A DNA stretch of 64,000 nt from Nitratireductor soli (lineage in GTDB: Bacteria; Pseudomonadota; Alphaproteobacteria; Rhizobiales; Rhizobiaceae): the NCBI RefSeq assembly GCF_001050155.1, contig NZ_LFVY01000001.1, positions 310,001 through 374,000 on the forward strand, read 5' to 3'. Within the stretch, counting starts at the first letter, position 1. The number at the start of each line of letters is the position of its first letter. The position numbers and the translations under genes were made by a program. Shown here in pieces: positions 27,789-36,720 of the stretch. The notes below the pieces were generated by a model that had not been told where the DNA came from, ran no database searches, and saw nothing but the letters and a program-made list of their open reading frames with translations.

Positions 27789-29606
27789 ATGGCGGGCTCA
27801 GACACGGCGTCCGGTTCAACAGAGGCGGCCGCCAGGCGACGTTCGCTGAAGCCGCTCAGGCGCCTTCTCCCCTATGTCGGGCGCTATCGCGGCCTGGCGC
27901 TCGGCGCGCTTGTCTTCCTGGTGATGGCGGCGATTGCCACCCTGACCCTGCCGCTGGCCGTCAGGCGAATGATCGATCACGGCTTTTCCGAATCCGATTC
28001 GATCTTCATCGCCAATTATTTTTCGATGCTGATCGTCATTGCAGCCGTCCTGGCGCTCGCTTCGGCCGGCCGTTATTTCTTCGTCATCACACTGGGCGAG
28101 CGGGTGGTGGCCGATTTGCGCCGTGACGTGTTTGCCCATGTGACACGGCTTTCACCGGCCTTCTACGACAGCGTGCAGTCGGGCGAGATCGTCTCGCGGC
28201 TTTCTGCCGACGCGACGCAGGTGAAATCAGCCGTCGGCGCGACCGCTTCGGTGGCGCTGCGCAATCTCATCATGGGGCTCGGCGCGGTCGGCATGATGGT
28301 GGTGACCAGCCCGCGCCTGTCGCTGCTGGTGGTCGCGGCGATCCCGGTCATCGTCCTGCCGCTGGTGGCCTTCGGCCGCTCCGTGCGCCGCCGCTCGCGC
28401 TTCGCGCAGGACACGCTGGCCGATGCCACCGCCTATGCCAGCGAGCAGATCGGCGCGGTGCGCACGCTGCAGGCCTTCACCGGCGAGGCGGCGGTGACGA
28501 AAAAATTCGCCGGCGCCATCGAGACTGCCTTTGCCGCGGCGCGCTCTTCCATCATGGCGCGGTCGTTCCTGACCTTCTTCGCCATCTTCCTGACCTTCAC
28601 CTCGGTGGTGGCGGTGCTCTGGTTCGGCTCGCGCGACGTGTTGTCCGGCGCCATGACGCCGGGCACGCTCGGCCAGTTCCTGCTCTATTCGGTGCTGGCG
28701 GCCGGCGCGCTCGGCGCGCTGTCTGAGGTTTGGGGCGAGCTTTCGCAGGCGGCGGGCGCGGCCGAGCGCATGAGCGAACTTCTGGCCGAGGAGCCCGCCA
28801 TCGTCGCGCCGGCCAAACCGGTGGCCCTGCCGGAGCCGGCCAGGGGCGCGGTGACGTTCGACGCCGTTTCCTTCGCCTACCCGACGCGGCCGGACCGTTC
28901 GGCCCTGCACGGCCTGTCGTTCACGGTGGAGCCGGGCGAGACGGTGGCGATCGTCGGGCCTTCGGGCGCCGGCAAGACGACGATCTTCTCGCTGCTCCTG
29001 CGCTACTACGATGCCGATGGCGGCCGGGTTCTGGTCGATGGCGTCGATGCGCGCCAAGCCGACCCGCAGGCGTTGCGCGGGCGCATGGCCGTCGTGCCGC
29101 AGGACGTCACCATCTTCGCGGCGACCGCTGCCGAGAACATCGCCTTCGGCCGGCCGGACGCCTCGCGCGCCGAGATCGAGGCGGCAGCCAGGGCAGCACT
29201 GGCGCATGATTTCATCAGCGAGCTGGCGGAGGGCTACGACACCCAGGTGGGCGAGCGCGGCGTGACGCTGTCGGGCGGCCAGCGGCAGCGCGTGGCGATT
29301 GCCCGTGCCATCCTGCGTGACGCGCCGATCCTGCTGCTCGACGAGGCCACATCGGCGCTCGATTCGCAGAGCGAGACGCTGGTGCAGACGGCGCTGGAGC
29401 ATCTGATGCGCGAGCGCACGACGCTGGTCATCGCCCATCGCCTGGCGACCGTGCTGAAGGCAGACCGCATCCTGGTGCTGGATGACGGGCGCATCGTCGA
29501 GGAAGGCACGCACGCAGCGCTTGTCGCCAAGGGCGGCATCTATGCCAAGCTCGCAAGCCTGCAATTCGAGGCCGGCGCCAATGCGTTCGGGGATGCGGCA
29601 GAGTAA
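27789..29606 (+). CDS. MsbA-like ABC exporter (fused TMD-NBD)
   Basis: A 605-residue ABC transporter half with a six-helix membrane domain (about 35-310) and nucleotide-binding domain (about 355-590). Visible motifs are Walker A VGPSGAGKTT, signature LSGGQRQRVAIARA, Walker B ILLLDEATSALD and the H-loop VIAHRL. Such homodimeric exporters move lipids or hydrophobic compounds outward; the substrate here is unknown. The N-terminal motif LLPYVGRYRGL is typical of rhizobial ABCB-type exporters. It ends 25 bases before the repeat at 29631. Confidence 0.92.
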   Translation: MAGSDTASGSTEAAARRRSLKPLRRLLPYVGRYRGLALGALVFLVMAAIATLTLPLAVRRMIDHGFSESDSIFIANYFSMLIVIAAVLALASAGRYFFVITLGERVVADLRRDVFAHVTRLSPAFYDSVQSGEIVSRLSADATQVKSAVGATASVALRNLIMGLGAVGMMVVTSPRLSLLVVAAIPVIVLPLVAFGRSVRRRSRFAQDTLADATAYASEQIGAVRTLQAFTGEAAVTKKFAGAIETAFAAARSSIMARSFLTFFAIFLTFTSVVAVLWFGSRDVLSGAMTPGTLGQFLLYSVLAAGALGALSEVWGELSQAAGAAERMSELLAEEPAIVAPAKPVALPEPARGAVTFDAVSFAYPTRPDRSALHGLSFTVEPGETVAIVGPSGAGKTTIFSLLLRYYDADGGRVLVDGVDARQADPQALRGRMAVVPQDVTIFAATAAENIAFGRPDASRAEIEAAARAALAHDFISELAEGYDTQVGERGVTLSGGQRQRVAIARAILRDAPILLLDEATSALDSQSETLVQTALEHLMRERTTLVIAHRLATVLKADRILVLDDGRIVEEGTHAALVAKGGIYAKLASLQFEAGANAFGDAAE

Positions 29607-29630
29607 GGCGGCGGGTCTTGGCGCTGTCCT

Positions 29631-29681
29631 TCACCCTCCCCGTTCACGGGGAGTAGGTGCCGGCAGGCGGATGAGGAGCAA
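29631..29681 (+). repeat. Rhizobial palindromic repeat, copy E
   Basis: A single diverged unit reads CCCTCCCCG-TTCA-CGGGGAGTAGG, then TGCCGGCAGGCGGATGAGGAG. It matches copy D at 58896-58945. It sits between the stops of the convergent exporter and nitroreductase genes and may end transcription. Confidence 0.85.
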
Positions 29682-29711
29682 GCCCATGGATCGCCATCAG
29701 TCAAGCAACCC

Positions 29712-30401
29712 TCAAAGAAATGTCGCGATCTCCTCGATCGGCTTTTTCTCGATCGCGTGGGCGGGGATCGTTGCGCCTTCCTTCGGATAGCCGACCACCA
29801 TCAGGATGTAGGGCTTGTCGTGCGGGTGGCGGCCGCACAGTTCATTGAGGAAGCTCATCGGGTTCGGCGTATGGGTCAGCGTTGCCAGGCCGGCCCGGTG
29901 CAGCGCCGTGATGAGGAAGCCCGTGGCGATGCTGACGGATTCGGGCACGTAGTAGTTCTTGCGCGCCACGCCGTCGGCCGAACGGCTCTTGCGTTCGCCG
30001 AAAATGCAGATCAGCCAGGGCGCTTCCTCGAGAAACGGTTTGCTGGCATCCGTGCCGAGCGGCGCGAGGGCCTGCAGCCATTCCTCGCCGGCGCGGCCCT
30101 CGTAGAATGTCCTTTCCTCGATTTCCGCCGCCTCGCGGATCTGCTTCTTGAGCGCCGGATCGCCGATGACGGCGAAGTGCCAGGGCTGGTGGTTGGCGCC
30201 GTTGGGCGCCGTGCCGGCCGCCATGATGCAGGTCTCGATGATGTCGCGCGGCACTGGCCGCGTGGAGAAGTCGCGGACCGTGTGGCGGGTGCGGATCTCC
30301 TCATAGAAGGCCCTGGCCCGCGACCGCATCTCCTCGACCGGGATTTCCTGGAAATCAGGCAGGGGAATGGGGCGGTATTCCTTGGTCGTGTGCGCGGTCA
30401 T
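29712..30401 (-). CDS. Nitroreductase-family FMN oxidoreductase
   Basis: A 229-residue flavoprotein of the nitroreductase superfamily. The FMN-binding opening [30 protein letters not shown] and the C-terminal [14 protein letters not shown] are typical, and the pattern resembles BluB/iodotyrosine-dehalogenase-type members rather than classical NfsB. The natural substrate is unknown. Start ATG at 30401 gives MTAHTTKEY, preferred over an in-frame extension to 30491, which would run over a palindrome at 30418-30441. It lies just after the GntR gene on the same strand. Confidence 0.87.
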   Translation of the reverse strand: MTAHTTKEYRPIPLPDFQEIPVEEMRSRARAFYEEIRTRHTVRDFSTRPVPRDIIETCIMAAGTAPNGANHQPWHFAVIGDPALKKQIREAAEIEERTFYEGRAGEEWLQALAPLGTDASKPFLEEAPWLICIFGERKSRSADGVARKNYYVPESVSIATGFLITALHRAGLATLTHTPNPMSFLNELCGRHPHDKPYILMVVGYPKEGATIPAHAIEKKPIEEIATFL

Positions 30402-30417
30402 GAAACGCCTCCTCTGT

Positions 30418-30441
30418 TTGTCTGATAATTTTGTCAGACAA
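30418..30441 (-). promoter_or_regulatory. Candidate FCD-GntR operator
   Basis: TTGTCTGA-N8-TCAGACAA is a perfect inverted repeat, 17-40 bases upstream of the nitroreductase start. FCD-type GntR regulators commonly bind TNGTNNNACNA-like palindromes, and one is encoded by the next gene, so this is the most plausible operator. Evidence is positional and sequence-based only. Confidence 0.6.
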
Positions 30442-30503
30442 TCAATGAGAATTGGCCATTCGTCAAGTTTCGCGGCGGTCACGCCTCCCAATGGCGGGGC
30501 TGT

Positions 30504-31187
30504 CTATGGATGCGCGGCCGGCGCGAAATGATCGTCGGGCAGCGACTGAATGAGACGCCGCGCGGTTTCGACATGCTCCCGCATGGCGGCGTCGGCCCCC
30601 GCCGCATCATCGGCGGTGATGCAGGCGGTCAGAAGCTGGTGGTGGCGGTTGGTCTCGAACACCTCGGCGCGGTCGACCAGCACGCGGAACTGCAGCCAGT
30701 AGAGCGAGTTCGACAGGCGGGTCAGCGTCTCGTCGAGGAGCGGGTTTTCGGCGTAAAGGCGAAACATGCGGTGGAAGCGGCCGTTGAGTTCGGAAAAGCG
30801 GTTCATTTCACCGGCCCCGGCTGCCGCGTCCAGCTCGGCCTGCAGGGCAAGGAGCGGGGCCGGCGCGGCGTTGAGCGCCGGCAGCGCCAATTGCACGGCC
30901 AGTGCCTCCAGCGCACCGCGCACCTCGAACAGATTATCCACCTCGCGGCGTGAGAGCTGGCGCACGGTGACGCCGCGATGCGGCTCGGCCGCCAACAACC
31001 CATCGGCCGTCAGCCGGCGGAACGCCTCGCGCACGGAGGAGCGCGAGACGCCGAGGCGGCCGGTGAACTCGCTCTCCGTCAGCCTCTGGCCGGGCACCAG
31101 CCGCCCGCCGCGCACGGCGGCGGTGATGGCGTCGGCGACGGTCTCGACGGTGGATGGGGAATCGGTCTCTTGCACGGTCGCTGTCAT
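30504..31187 (-). CDS. GntR-family (FCD) transcriptional regulator
   Basis: A 227-residue regulator. Residues 15-80 are the GntR winged helix (ITAAVRGGRLVPGQRLTESEFTGRLGVSRSSVREAFRRL), and residues 90-215 form an FCD ligand domain (FEVRGALEALAVQLA, then ELNGRFHRMFRL, and a late AAMREHVETARRL helix carrying the metal histidine). Ligands of FCD members are often carboxylates. Start ATG at 31187. The gene lies between a FAD dehydrogenase and a nitroreductase, both on the same strand. The palindrome at 30418 is its candidate binding site. Confidence 0.9.
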   Translation of the reverse strand: MTATVQETDSPSTVETVADAITAAVRGGRLVPGQRLTESEFTGRLGVSRSSVREAFRRLTADGLLAAEPHRGVTVRQLSRREVDNLFEVRGALEALAVQLALPALNAAPAPLLALQAELDAAAGAGEMNRFSELNGRFHRMFRLYAENPLLDETLTRLSNSLYWLQFRVLVDRAEVFETNRHHQLLTACITADDAAGADAAMREHVETARRLIQSLPDDHFAPAAHP

Positions 31188-31231
31188 GATGGCGCAGATT
31201 GCGCCGAGGCGGCCTGCGCTGGCAAGTCCGC

Positions 31232-32887
31232 TCAGGCTTTCGCCGCGTGCCGGCCCGCATTGCGGCCGGAAAAGATGCAGCCACCGAGAAAGGTTCCCTC
31301 CAAGGCGTTGTAGCCGTGATAGCCGCCGCCGCCGAAGCCCGCCACCTCGCCGGCGGCATAGAGGCCTGGCACCGGTTGGCCGCCGGCATCGAGCACCTGG
31401 CCGTCGAGATTGGTGTGCAGGCCGCCCAGCGTCTTGCGCGTCAGCACATGCAGGCGGACGGCGATCAGCGGCCCGTTGGCGGGGTCGAGAATCTTGTGCG
31501 GCTTCGCCGTGCGGATCAGCCTGTCGCCCAGATAGTTGCGCGCGCCGCGAATGGCGATCACCTGCGCGTCCTTGGAGAAGGGGTTGTCGATCTCCCGGTC
31601 GCGCGCCTCGATCTGCGCCAGCAAGCAGTCGTGATCGATCAGGTTTTCGCCGGAAAGCGCATTCATGCCGTCCACCAGCGCGGTGAGGTCGTCGCGGACG
31701 ACGAAATCCTCGCCCTTCTCCTTGAACGCCTCGACCGGCGGCGGGGCGCCCTTGCCGCGCCGGCTCCGCAGGACGTTCAGCCAGCTTTTCGACGTCAAGT
31801 CGGGGTTCTGTTCGGAGCCGGAAAGGGCGAATTCCTTCTCGATGATCTTCTGGGTCAGGACGAACCACGAATATTCATGGCCCGTACCCAGGATGTGCTT
31901 CAACGTCGACAGCGTGTCGAAGCCGGGCAGGCAGGGGGCGGGCAGGCGGTCGCCATGAGCGTCGAACCAAAGCGAGGAGGGGCCGGGCAGGATGCGGATG
32001 CCGTGGTTGGGCCAGATCGGCGCCCAGTTCCTGACGCCTTCGGTGTAATGCCACATGCGGTCGGTGTTGATCGTCGCGCCGCCGGCCTGCCGCGTGATCT
32101 CGATCATCCGGCCATCCACATGGTGCGGCACGCCGGCGATCATGCTTTTGGGGGCCGGGCCGAGGCGTTTTGCCGGCCAGTTCCGGCGCACCAGCTCCAG
32201 ATCGCCGCCGATGCCGCCCGAGGCGACGATCACCGCATTGGCGGCAAGCGCGAAGTCGCCGATCGTCGCGCGCCCGGATTGCCGGCCGCGCTCAACCGTC
32301 GAGGGCTCCAGCATCTCGCCGGCAACGCCTGTGACGGCGTTGCCCGTGCGGGTGAGCCGGCTTGCGCGGTGACGGAATTTCAGCTTGATGCGTCCTGCCT
32401 CCACATGGGCCAGGACCCGGCGCGCGAACGGCTCGACGACGCCCGGGCCGGTGCCCCAGGTGATGTGGAAGCGCGGCACGGAATTGCCGTGCCCGTCGGC
32501 CAGCGCGCCGCCGCGCTCGGCCCAGCCGACGACGGGAAACCAGCGCATGCCCATCGCGTGCAGCCAGGGGCGCATCTCGCCGACGGCGAAATCGATATAG
32601 GCTTCGGCCACGCGACGCGGCCAGAAATCCTCGTCGCGGTCGAACTGCGCCGATCCCATCCAGTCCTGCAGGGCGAGTTCCCGGCTGTCGCGGATGCGCA
32701 TGCGGCGCTGCTCCGGGCTGTCGACGAAGAACAGGCCGCCCAGCGACCAGAAGGCCTGTCCGCCCAGCGAATTCTCGCCCTCCTGTTCGACAATGGCGAC
32801 GCTTCTGCCGGCATCGGCCAGTTCTGCGGCGGCGGTCAGGCCGGCAAGGCCGGCGCCGACAATGATCGCGTCATAGGTCTCAACCAT
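31232..32887 (-). CDS. FAD-binding dehydrogenase (COG3573-like)
   Basis: A 551-residue flavoprotein of the fumarate reductase / ketosteroid dehydrogenase superfamily. The FAD-binding motif is YDAIIVGAGLAGLTAAAELA at the N-terminus, with NSLGGQAFWSLGGLFFVDSPEQRR, and the C-terminal FAD motif GLYAAGEVAGFGGGGYHGYN. The middle region differs from succinate dehydrogenase, and the substrate is unknown. ATG at 32887 follows GGGAGGAG. That ribosome site lies in a hairpin (32893-32933), suggesting translational control. Neighbours: a GntR regulator downstream and M32 peptidase upstream. Confidence 0.85.
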   Translation of the reverse strand: MVETYDAIIVGAGLAGLTAAAELADAGRSVAIVEQEGENSLGGQAFWSLGGLFFVDSPEQRRMRIRDSRELALQDWMGSAQFDRDEDFWPRRVAEAYIDFAVGEMRPWLHAMGMRWFPVVGWAERGGALADGHGNSVPRFHITWGTGPGVVEPFARRVLAHVEAGRIKLKFRHRASRLTRTGNAVTGVAGEMLEPSTVERGRQSGRATIGDFALAANAVIVASGGIGGDLELVRRNWPAKRLGPAPKSMIAGVPHHVDGRMIEITRQAGGATINTDRMWHYTEGVRNWAPIWPNHGIRILPGPSSLWFDAHGDRLPAPCLPGFDTLSTLKHILGTGHEYSWFVLTQKIIEKEFALSGSEQNPDLTSKSWLNVLRSRRGKGAPPPVEAFKEKGEDFVVRDDLTALVDGMNALSGENLIDHDCLLAQIEARDREIDNPFSKDAQVIAIRGARNYLGDRLIRTAKPHKILDPANGPLIAVRLHVLTRKTLGGLHTNLDGQVLDAGGQPVPGLYAAGEVAGFGGGGYHGYNALEGTFLGGCIFSGRNAGRHAAKA

Positions 32888-32892
32888 GTCTC

Positions 32893-32933
32893 CTCCCAAA
32901 GCAGGCGGGCGCTACTGTCGGATGCTTTGGGAG
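32893..32933 (-). promoter_or_regulatory. Ribosome-site-sequestering hairpin
   Basis: The transcript would read CTCCCAAAGCA - 19 bases - TGCTTTGGGAG, with 11 perfect base pairs. The 3' arm ends in the GGGAG of the GGGAGGAG ribosome site, five bases ahead of the ATG. A 5' untranslated switch is possible; a DNA operator is the alternative. Confidence 0.55.
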
Positions 32934-32985
32934 AGCGGGCAAGAGGGCGGGTGAGGGGCGGCCACAACCATTACCCCGGCCGCGA

Positions 32986-34470
32986 TCATTCGCCGTAGCG
33001 CGCCTCGAGATGCGCCGTGAAATGCGCGGCGTTCAGCGGTTCACCGGTCGCCCGCTCGATCAGTTGCGGTGTCGACCAGAGCGAAGCCTGCGACCAGATC
33101 TTTTCATTTCGCCATTCGTTGACGGCGTCGAACCGGCCCTTGGCGAACTGCGCCTCCACGTCCGGCATTTCCCGCTCGATCGCCGCCCATTGCTGCGCGG
33201 CGATCATCGCGCCCAGCGTGTAGGAGGGGAAGTAGCCGAAGGCGGCGGACGGCCAGTGGACGTCCTGCATCGGGCCATCCTGCGGCGCGTCGATGGTGGA
33301 CAGGCCGAGATAGTCGCGCATCTTCCGGTCCCAGGCTTCCGGCAAGTCGCGGGCCTCCAGGTCGCCTGAAATCAATCCCTGCTCCAGTTCGAAGCGCAGG
33401 ATGACATGCAGCGGATAGGTCACCTCGTCGGCATCGACGCGGATCAGACCGCGCTCGACGTGGTGCACGTGGGCCAGAATTTCGTCCTTCGACCATTGCT
33501 CGCCGAGATGCTTCTCCACCACCGGCAGCGCCCATTCCCAGAAGGCGGGGTTGCGGCCGATCTGCTTTTCGACGAACAGGCTCTGGCTTTCGTGCATCGC
33601 CATGCCGCGCGCCTTGCCGAGCGGCCAATGCGCCCATTCGCGCGGCAGGTTCTGCTCATAGAGCGCGTGTCCGGTCTCGTGCAATATGCCCATCAGCGAC
33701 GACAGGAACTCGGTGGTCTTGTAGCGCGTGGTGATGCGCACGTCGGTTGGCACGCCGCCGCAGAACGGATGATGCGACACGGACAGGCTGCCGCGCGTCA
33801 GGTCGAAGCCGACGGCGGCCATCATCGCAAGGCCCAGCTCGCGCTGCCTGTCGATGGGATAATTGCCCGACAGCGGCCGCAGTGGAAGTTTCTCGCGGCG
33901 TTTGGCCTGAGCTTCCAGAGCCTTGGGAACGAAGTCGACGAGGAACGTCTTCAACTCGGCGAATATCGGCGCGATGTCGGCAACGCGGTTGCCTGGATCG
34001 AACTGCTCCATCAGGGCGTCATAGGGCGAAAGGCCGAGCACGCTAGCGCGCAGGGCGGCCTCCTCGCGGGCAAGCTCGACCACGCCTTCGAGCGCCGGCA
34101 GGAAGCCCGCCCAATCGCCCTTCGCCCTGAGTTCGCGCCAAAGCTGCTCGCAGCGCATGCGCGTGCGTGTCTGCCGTTCGACGAACTCCGTCGGCAGACA
34201 GGTCAGGTTGACATAGTGGCGGCGGAATTCGGCGACGGCCGTCTTCTGCTCGGCGTTCAGGTCTTCGGCCTCGGCGGCAGAAATCCAGTCGCCGATTTCC
34301 GGCGCGCTCGCCTGGCGGTGAGCCATGCCGGCCAGCGTCGACATCGCTTCGGCGCGCGCTTCGCCGCCGCCCGGCGCCATATGGGTTGCCTCGTCGGCAC
34401 CGAGTATGGCCAGCGCATGCTCAAAGGCGGTGAGCTTGTGGCCGAGTTCATCGAGTTTCTGGAAGGACAT
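32986..34470 (-). CDS. M32-family carboxypeptidase
   Basis: A 494-residue zinc carboxypeptidase, related to Thermus/Taq carboxypeptidase. The zinc site is HETGH in GILHETGHALYEQNLP, and the glutamate ligand lies in AMHESQSLFVEK. It is cytoplasmic and probably acts in peptide turnover. ATG at 34470 gives MSFQKLDELGHKL, the family-typical start; a longer in-frame reading is rejected. The stator-like pair follows on the same strand 80 bases further upstream. Confidence 0.93.
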   Translation of the reverse strand: MSFQKLDELGHKLTAFEHALAILGADEATHMAPGGGEARAEAMSTLAGMAHRQASAPEIGDWISAAEAEDLNAEQKTAVAEFRRHYVNLTCLPTEFVERQTRTRMRCEQLWRELRAKGDWAGFLPALEGVVELAREEAALRASVLGLSPYDALMEQFDPGNRVADIAPIFAELKTFLVDFVPKALEAQAKRREKLPLRPLSGNYPIDRQRELGLAMMAAVGFDLTRGSLSVSHHPFCGGVPTDVRITTRYKTTEFLSSLMGILHETGHALYEQNLPREWAHWPLGKARGMAMHESQSLFVEKQIGRNPAFWEWALPVVEKHLGEQWSKDEILAHVHHVERGLIRVDADEVTYPLHVILRFELEQGLISGDLEARDLPEAWDRKMRDYLGLSTIDAPQDGPMQDVHWPSAAFGYFPSYTLGAMIAAQQWAAIEREMPDVEAQFAKGRFDAVNEWRNEKIWSQASLWSTPQLIERATGEPLNAAHFTAHLEARYGE

Positions 34471-34550
34471 GCGACACCTCAATTGCAGACGCGGGCAAGG
34501 GACACGAAGTCGTCCGATTTCGCAAGGCCGTGAAGGCGTGAGGGAGGGCT

Positions 34551-35582
34551 TCAGCGTTCGGTGAGTTTCAACTCGATGCGGCGGTTCCTGCCGCGCGCTT
34601 CCGGCGTGTCGGCCGGGTCGAGCGGCTGGAACTCGCCGAAGCCGGCGGCGACCAGCCGGTTGGCGGGCACGCCATTCTCGATCAGGAATTTGACCACCGC
34701 CGTGGAGCGCGCCGTGGACAATTCCCAATTGTCGCGGAAGCGCCCGGTGCCCGATAGCGGCACGTCGTCCGTGTGGCCGTCGACGCGCAGCACCCAGTTG
34801 ATCTCCGGCGGGATTTCCTTCTGCAGTTCGAGGATCGCGTCGGCCAGCTTGCGCATCTCGGTCTGGCCGTTCGGGTTGATCTCCGTGGCGCCCGAGGGAA
34901 ACAGAACCTCCGACTGGAAGACGAAACGGTCGCCGACGATGCGGATGTTCTCGCGGTCGGAGAGGATTTCGCGCAGCCGGCCGAAGAAGTCGGAGCGATA
35001 GCGGTTGAGCTCCTGCACGCGCTGGGCCAGCGCGACATTCAGCCGGCGGCCGAGATCGGCGATCTTGGTGTTCGATTCCCTGTCGCGCTTCTCGGAAACC
35101 TCGAGCGCCGCCTCCAGCGCGCCGATCTGCTTGCGCAGGGCGGAGATCTGCTGGTTGAGCAACTCCACCTGGCTCAGGGCGCGCTGGCTGAGCTGGCGCT
35201 CGCTTTCCAGCGCGCCGCTCAAGGCGCCGATGCGCGCCGCGGCCTCCTCGCTCTGCCCGGTGCCGCTCGCCAGAATCTGCTCCAGCCGCGACTTGTCGGA
35301 CTGGGCCTCCTCCAGCGAGGCGCGCATGTTGGCCAGCGCGTCCTCGGCGTCCTGGGTGCTGGCCTGCTCCAGCGCCAAGAGCTGCGTCAGTTCGTTGATC
35401 TGTGCGTTCAGCCGGTCGAGCACGGCGTCCTTGCCGGTGATCTCCTGGCTGAGGAAATACTGCGCCAGCACGAAGACCGACAGGAGGAACATGATGGCGA
35501 GCAACAGCGTCGCCATCGCATCGACGAAGCCCGGCCAGTAGTCGACGCGGCGGTCGGTGCGCCGCCCTCGGGCCAGCGCCAT
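34551..35582 (-). CDS. OmpA/MotB-like peptidoglycan-binding protein
   Basis: A 343-residue protein with one N-terminal transmembrane helix (about 18-40, in YWPGFVDAMATLLLAIMFLLSVF), a long coiled coil (about 45-190, repeated ALE and LAN heptads) and a C-terminal OmpA-like domain (about 220-340) with HTDDVPLSGTGRFRDNWELSTARS and NRRIELKL. The layout resembles MotB or TolR-type stator subunits: a membrane helix with D25 (FVDAM) plus a wall anchor. The upstream gene encodes the MotA-like partner. No flagellar genes surround it, so a non-flagellar envelope role is likely (inference). Confidence 0.88.
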   Translation of the reverse strand: MALARGRRTDRRVDYWPGFVDAMATLLLAIMFLLSVFVLAQYFLSQEITGKDAVLDRLNAQINELTQLLALEQASTQDAEDALANMRASLEEAQSDKSRLEQILASGTGQSEEAAARIGALSGALESERQLSQRALSQVELLNQQISALRKQIGALEAALEVSEKRDRESNTKIADLGRRLNVALAQRVQELNRYRSDFFGRLREILSDRENIRIVGDRFVFQSEVLFPSGATEINPNGQTEMRKLADAILELQKEIPPEINWVLRVDGHTDDVPLSGTGRFRDNWELSTARSTAVVKFLIENGVPANRLVAAGFGEFQPLDPADTPEARGRNRRIELKLTER

Positions 35583-35583
35583 G

Positions 35584-36594
35584 TCAGCTGTCCCGCTTTC
35601 TCAGCGATGTGGCGATCTTTTCCAGCGTGGTGCGCATCGCCTTCTGTTCCTCGGCCTGCGCCTCGACCCAGTCGCGCATCATCTGCTGTTCCTGGCGCAT
35701 GTTCTTGACCAGGCCGGAAATGCCCTCGGCCAGATTGGCCATGGAGGCGGCGAGGCGCGGATTGGCGCCGCCATTTTCCTGCACGGTGCGCAGCTTGTCG
35801 GCCAGCGCCTGCATTTCCTCTGAAGCGCCGTTGCGCCCATCGACGAAGTCCGAACCGAGGTCGGTAACCGACGACAGCCAGTTTTCCAGCTCCGTGTAGA
35901 AACGGTTTTGCGCGCGGCCCGCCTGCAGGTCGAGAAAGCCAAGCACCAGCGAGCCGGACAGGCCGAAAAGCGACGAGGAGAAGGCCGTGCCCATGCCGTC
36001 GAGCGGCGCGGACAGGCCCGACTTCAGGGCGTCGAGCACATCGTTGGCGTTGCCCGAGGCGGGGTCGAGGGACTGGATCGTGTCGCCGATGGAGCCGATG
36101 GTCTGCAACAGGCCCCAGAAGGTGCCGAGCAGGCCGAGAAACACCAGCAGGCCGATCAGGTAGCGCGAGATGTCGCGGCTCTCATCGAGCCGGGTGGCGA
36201 TGGAATCGAGGATCGAGCGCATCGACGACGTCGACAGCGCCATCGACGATGAGCGGCTCAACAGCGCCTTCATCGGCGCCAGAAGCACAGGATCGGAGGC
36301 ATCGCTGCCGACGCGGAACGAATTGACCCAGCGCACCTCGCGAAAGAGGCGGACGACCTGCACGAAGGCGAGCAGGATGCCGATCAGCAGAACGCCGAGG
36401 ATCAGGCCGTTGAGGCCTGGATTGGTCTGGAAGGCCGAGGCGATCTGCCGGTAGAGGATGGCACAGACGAAGCCGGCGATGGCCAGGAAGACCAGCATCG
36501 AGTAGAGAAAGACCTGAGGGCTGGACAGCGTGTGAGGATCGTATTCGATCCCGATGGACGCTTCGTCCTCCTCCCGCGATTTCAGCAAGGCCAT
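35584..36594 (-). CDS. MotA/TolQ/ExbB-like stator protein
   Basis: A 336-residue membrane protein of the MotA/TolQ/ExbB superfamily. Two helices occur near residues 31-50 and 63-88, and the MotA-type core is LIGLLVFLGLLGTFWGLLQTIGSIGDTIQ with the following GMGTAFSSSLFGLSGSLVLGF. The C-terminal 130 residues are helical and probably cytoplasmic. Start ATG at 36594 is preferred to the TTG at 36630 because AGGAG lies upstream. It overlaps nothing: one base separates its stop from the OmpA-like start. Together they form a proton-driven stator-like pair of unknown output. Confidence 0.87.
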   Translation of the reverse strand: MALLKSREEDEASIGIEYDPHTLSSPQVFLYSMLVFLAIAGFVCAILYRQIASAFQTNPGLNGLILGVLLIGILLAFVQVVRLFREVRWVNSFRVGSDASDPVLLAPMKALLSRSSSMALSTSSMRSILDSIATRLDESRDISRYLIGLLVFLGLLGTFWGLLQTIGSIGDTIQSLDPASGNANDVLDALKSGLSAPLDGMGTAFSSSLFGLSGSLVLGFLDLQAGRAQNRFYTELENWLSSVTDLGSDFVDGRNGASEEMQALADKLRTVQENGGANPRLAASMANLAEGISGLVKNMRQEQQMMRDWVEAQAEEQKAMRTTLEKIATSLRKRDS

Positions 36595-36720
36595 CTGCTC
36601 CTCGTATGCGTTGTAACGCAGAACCAGCAATGATTCCTGATAGCGCCGATCCTAATCGCAAATATGACGAAATTGAAAGTGAGGCGGTTGAACTGCTTAT
36701 GCAAGCATTACCGATGCGGG

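Noticed and set aside
34551-36594. Zorya-like ZorAB defence pair
   Set aside because: The MotA/OmpA-like pair is similar in layout, but no ZorC, ZorD or ZorE gene is present and the neighbours are housekeeping.
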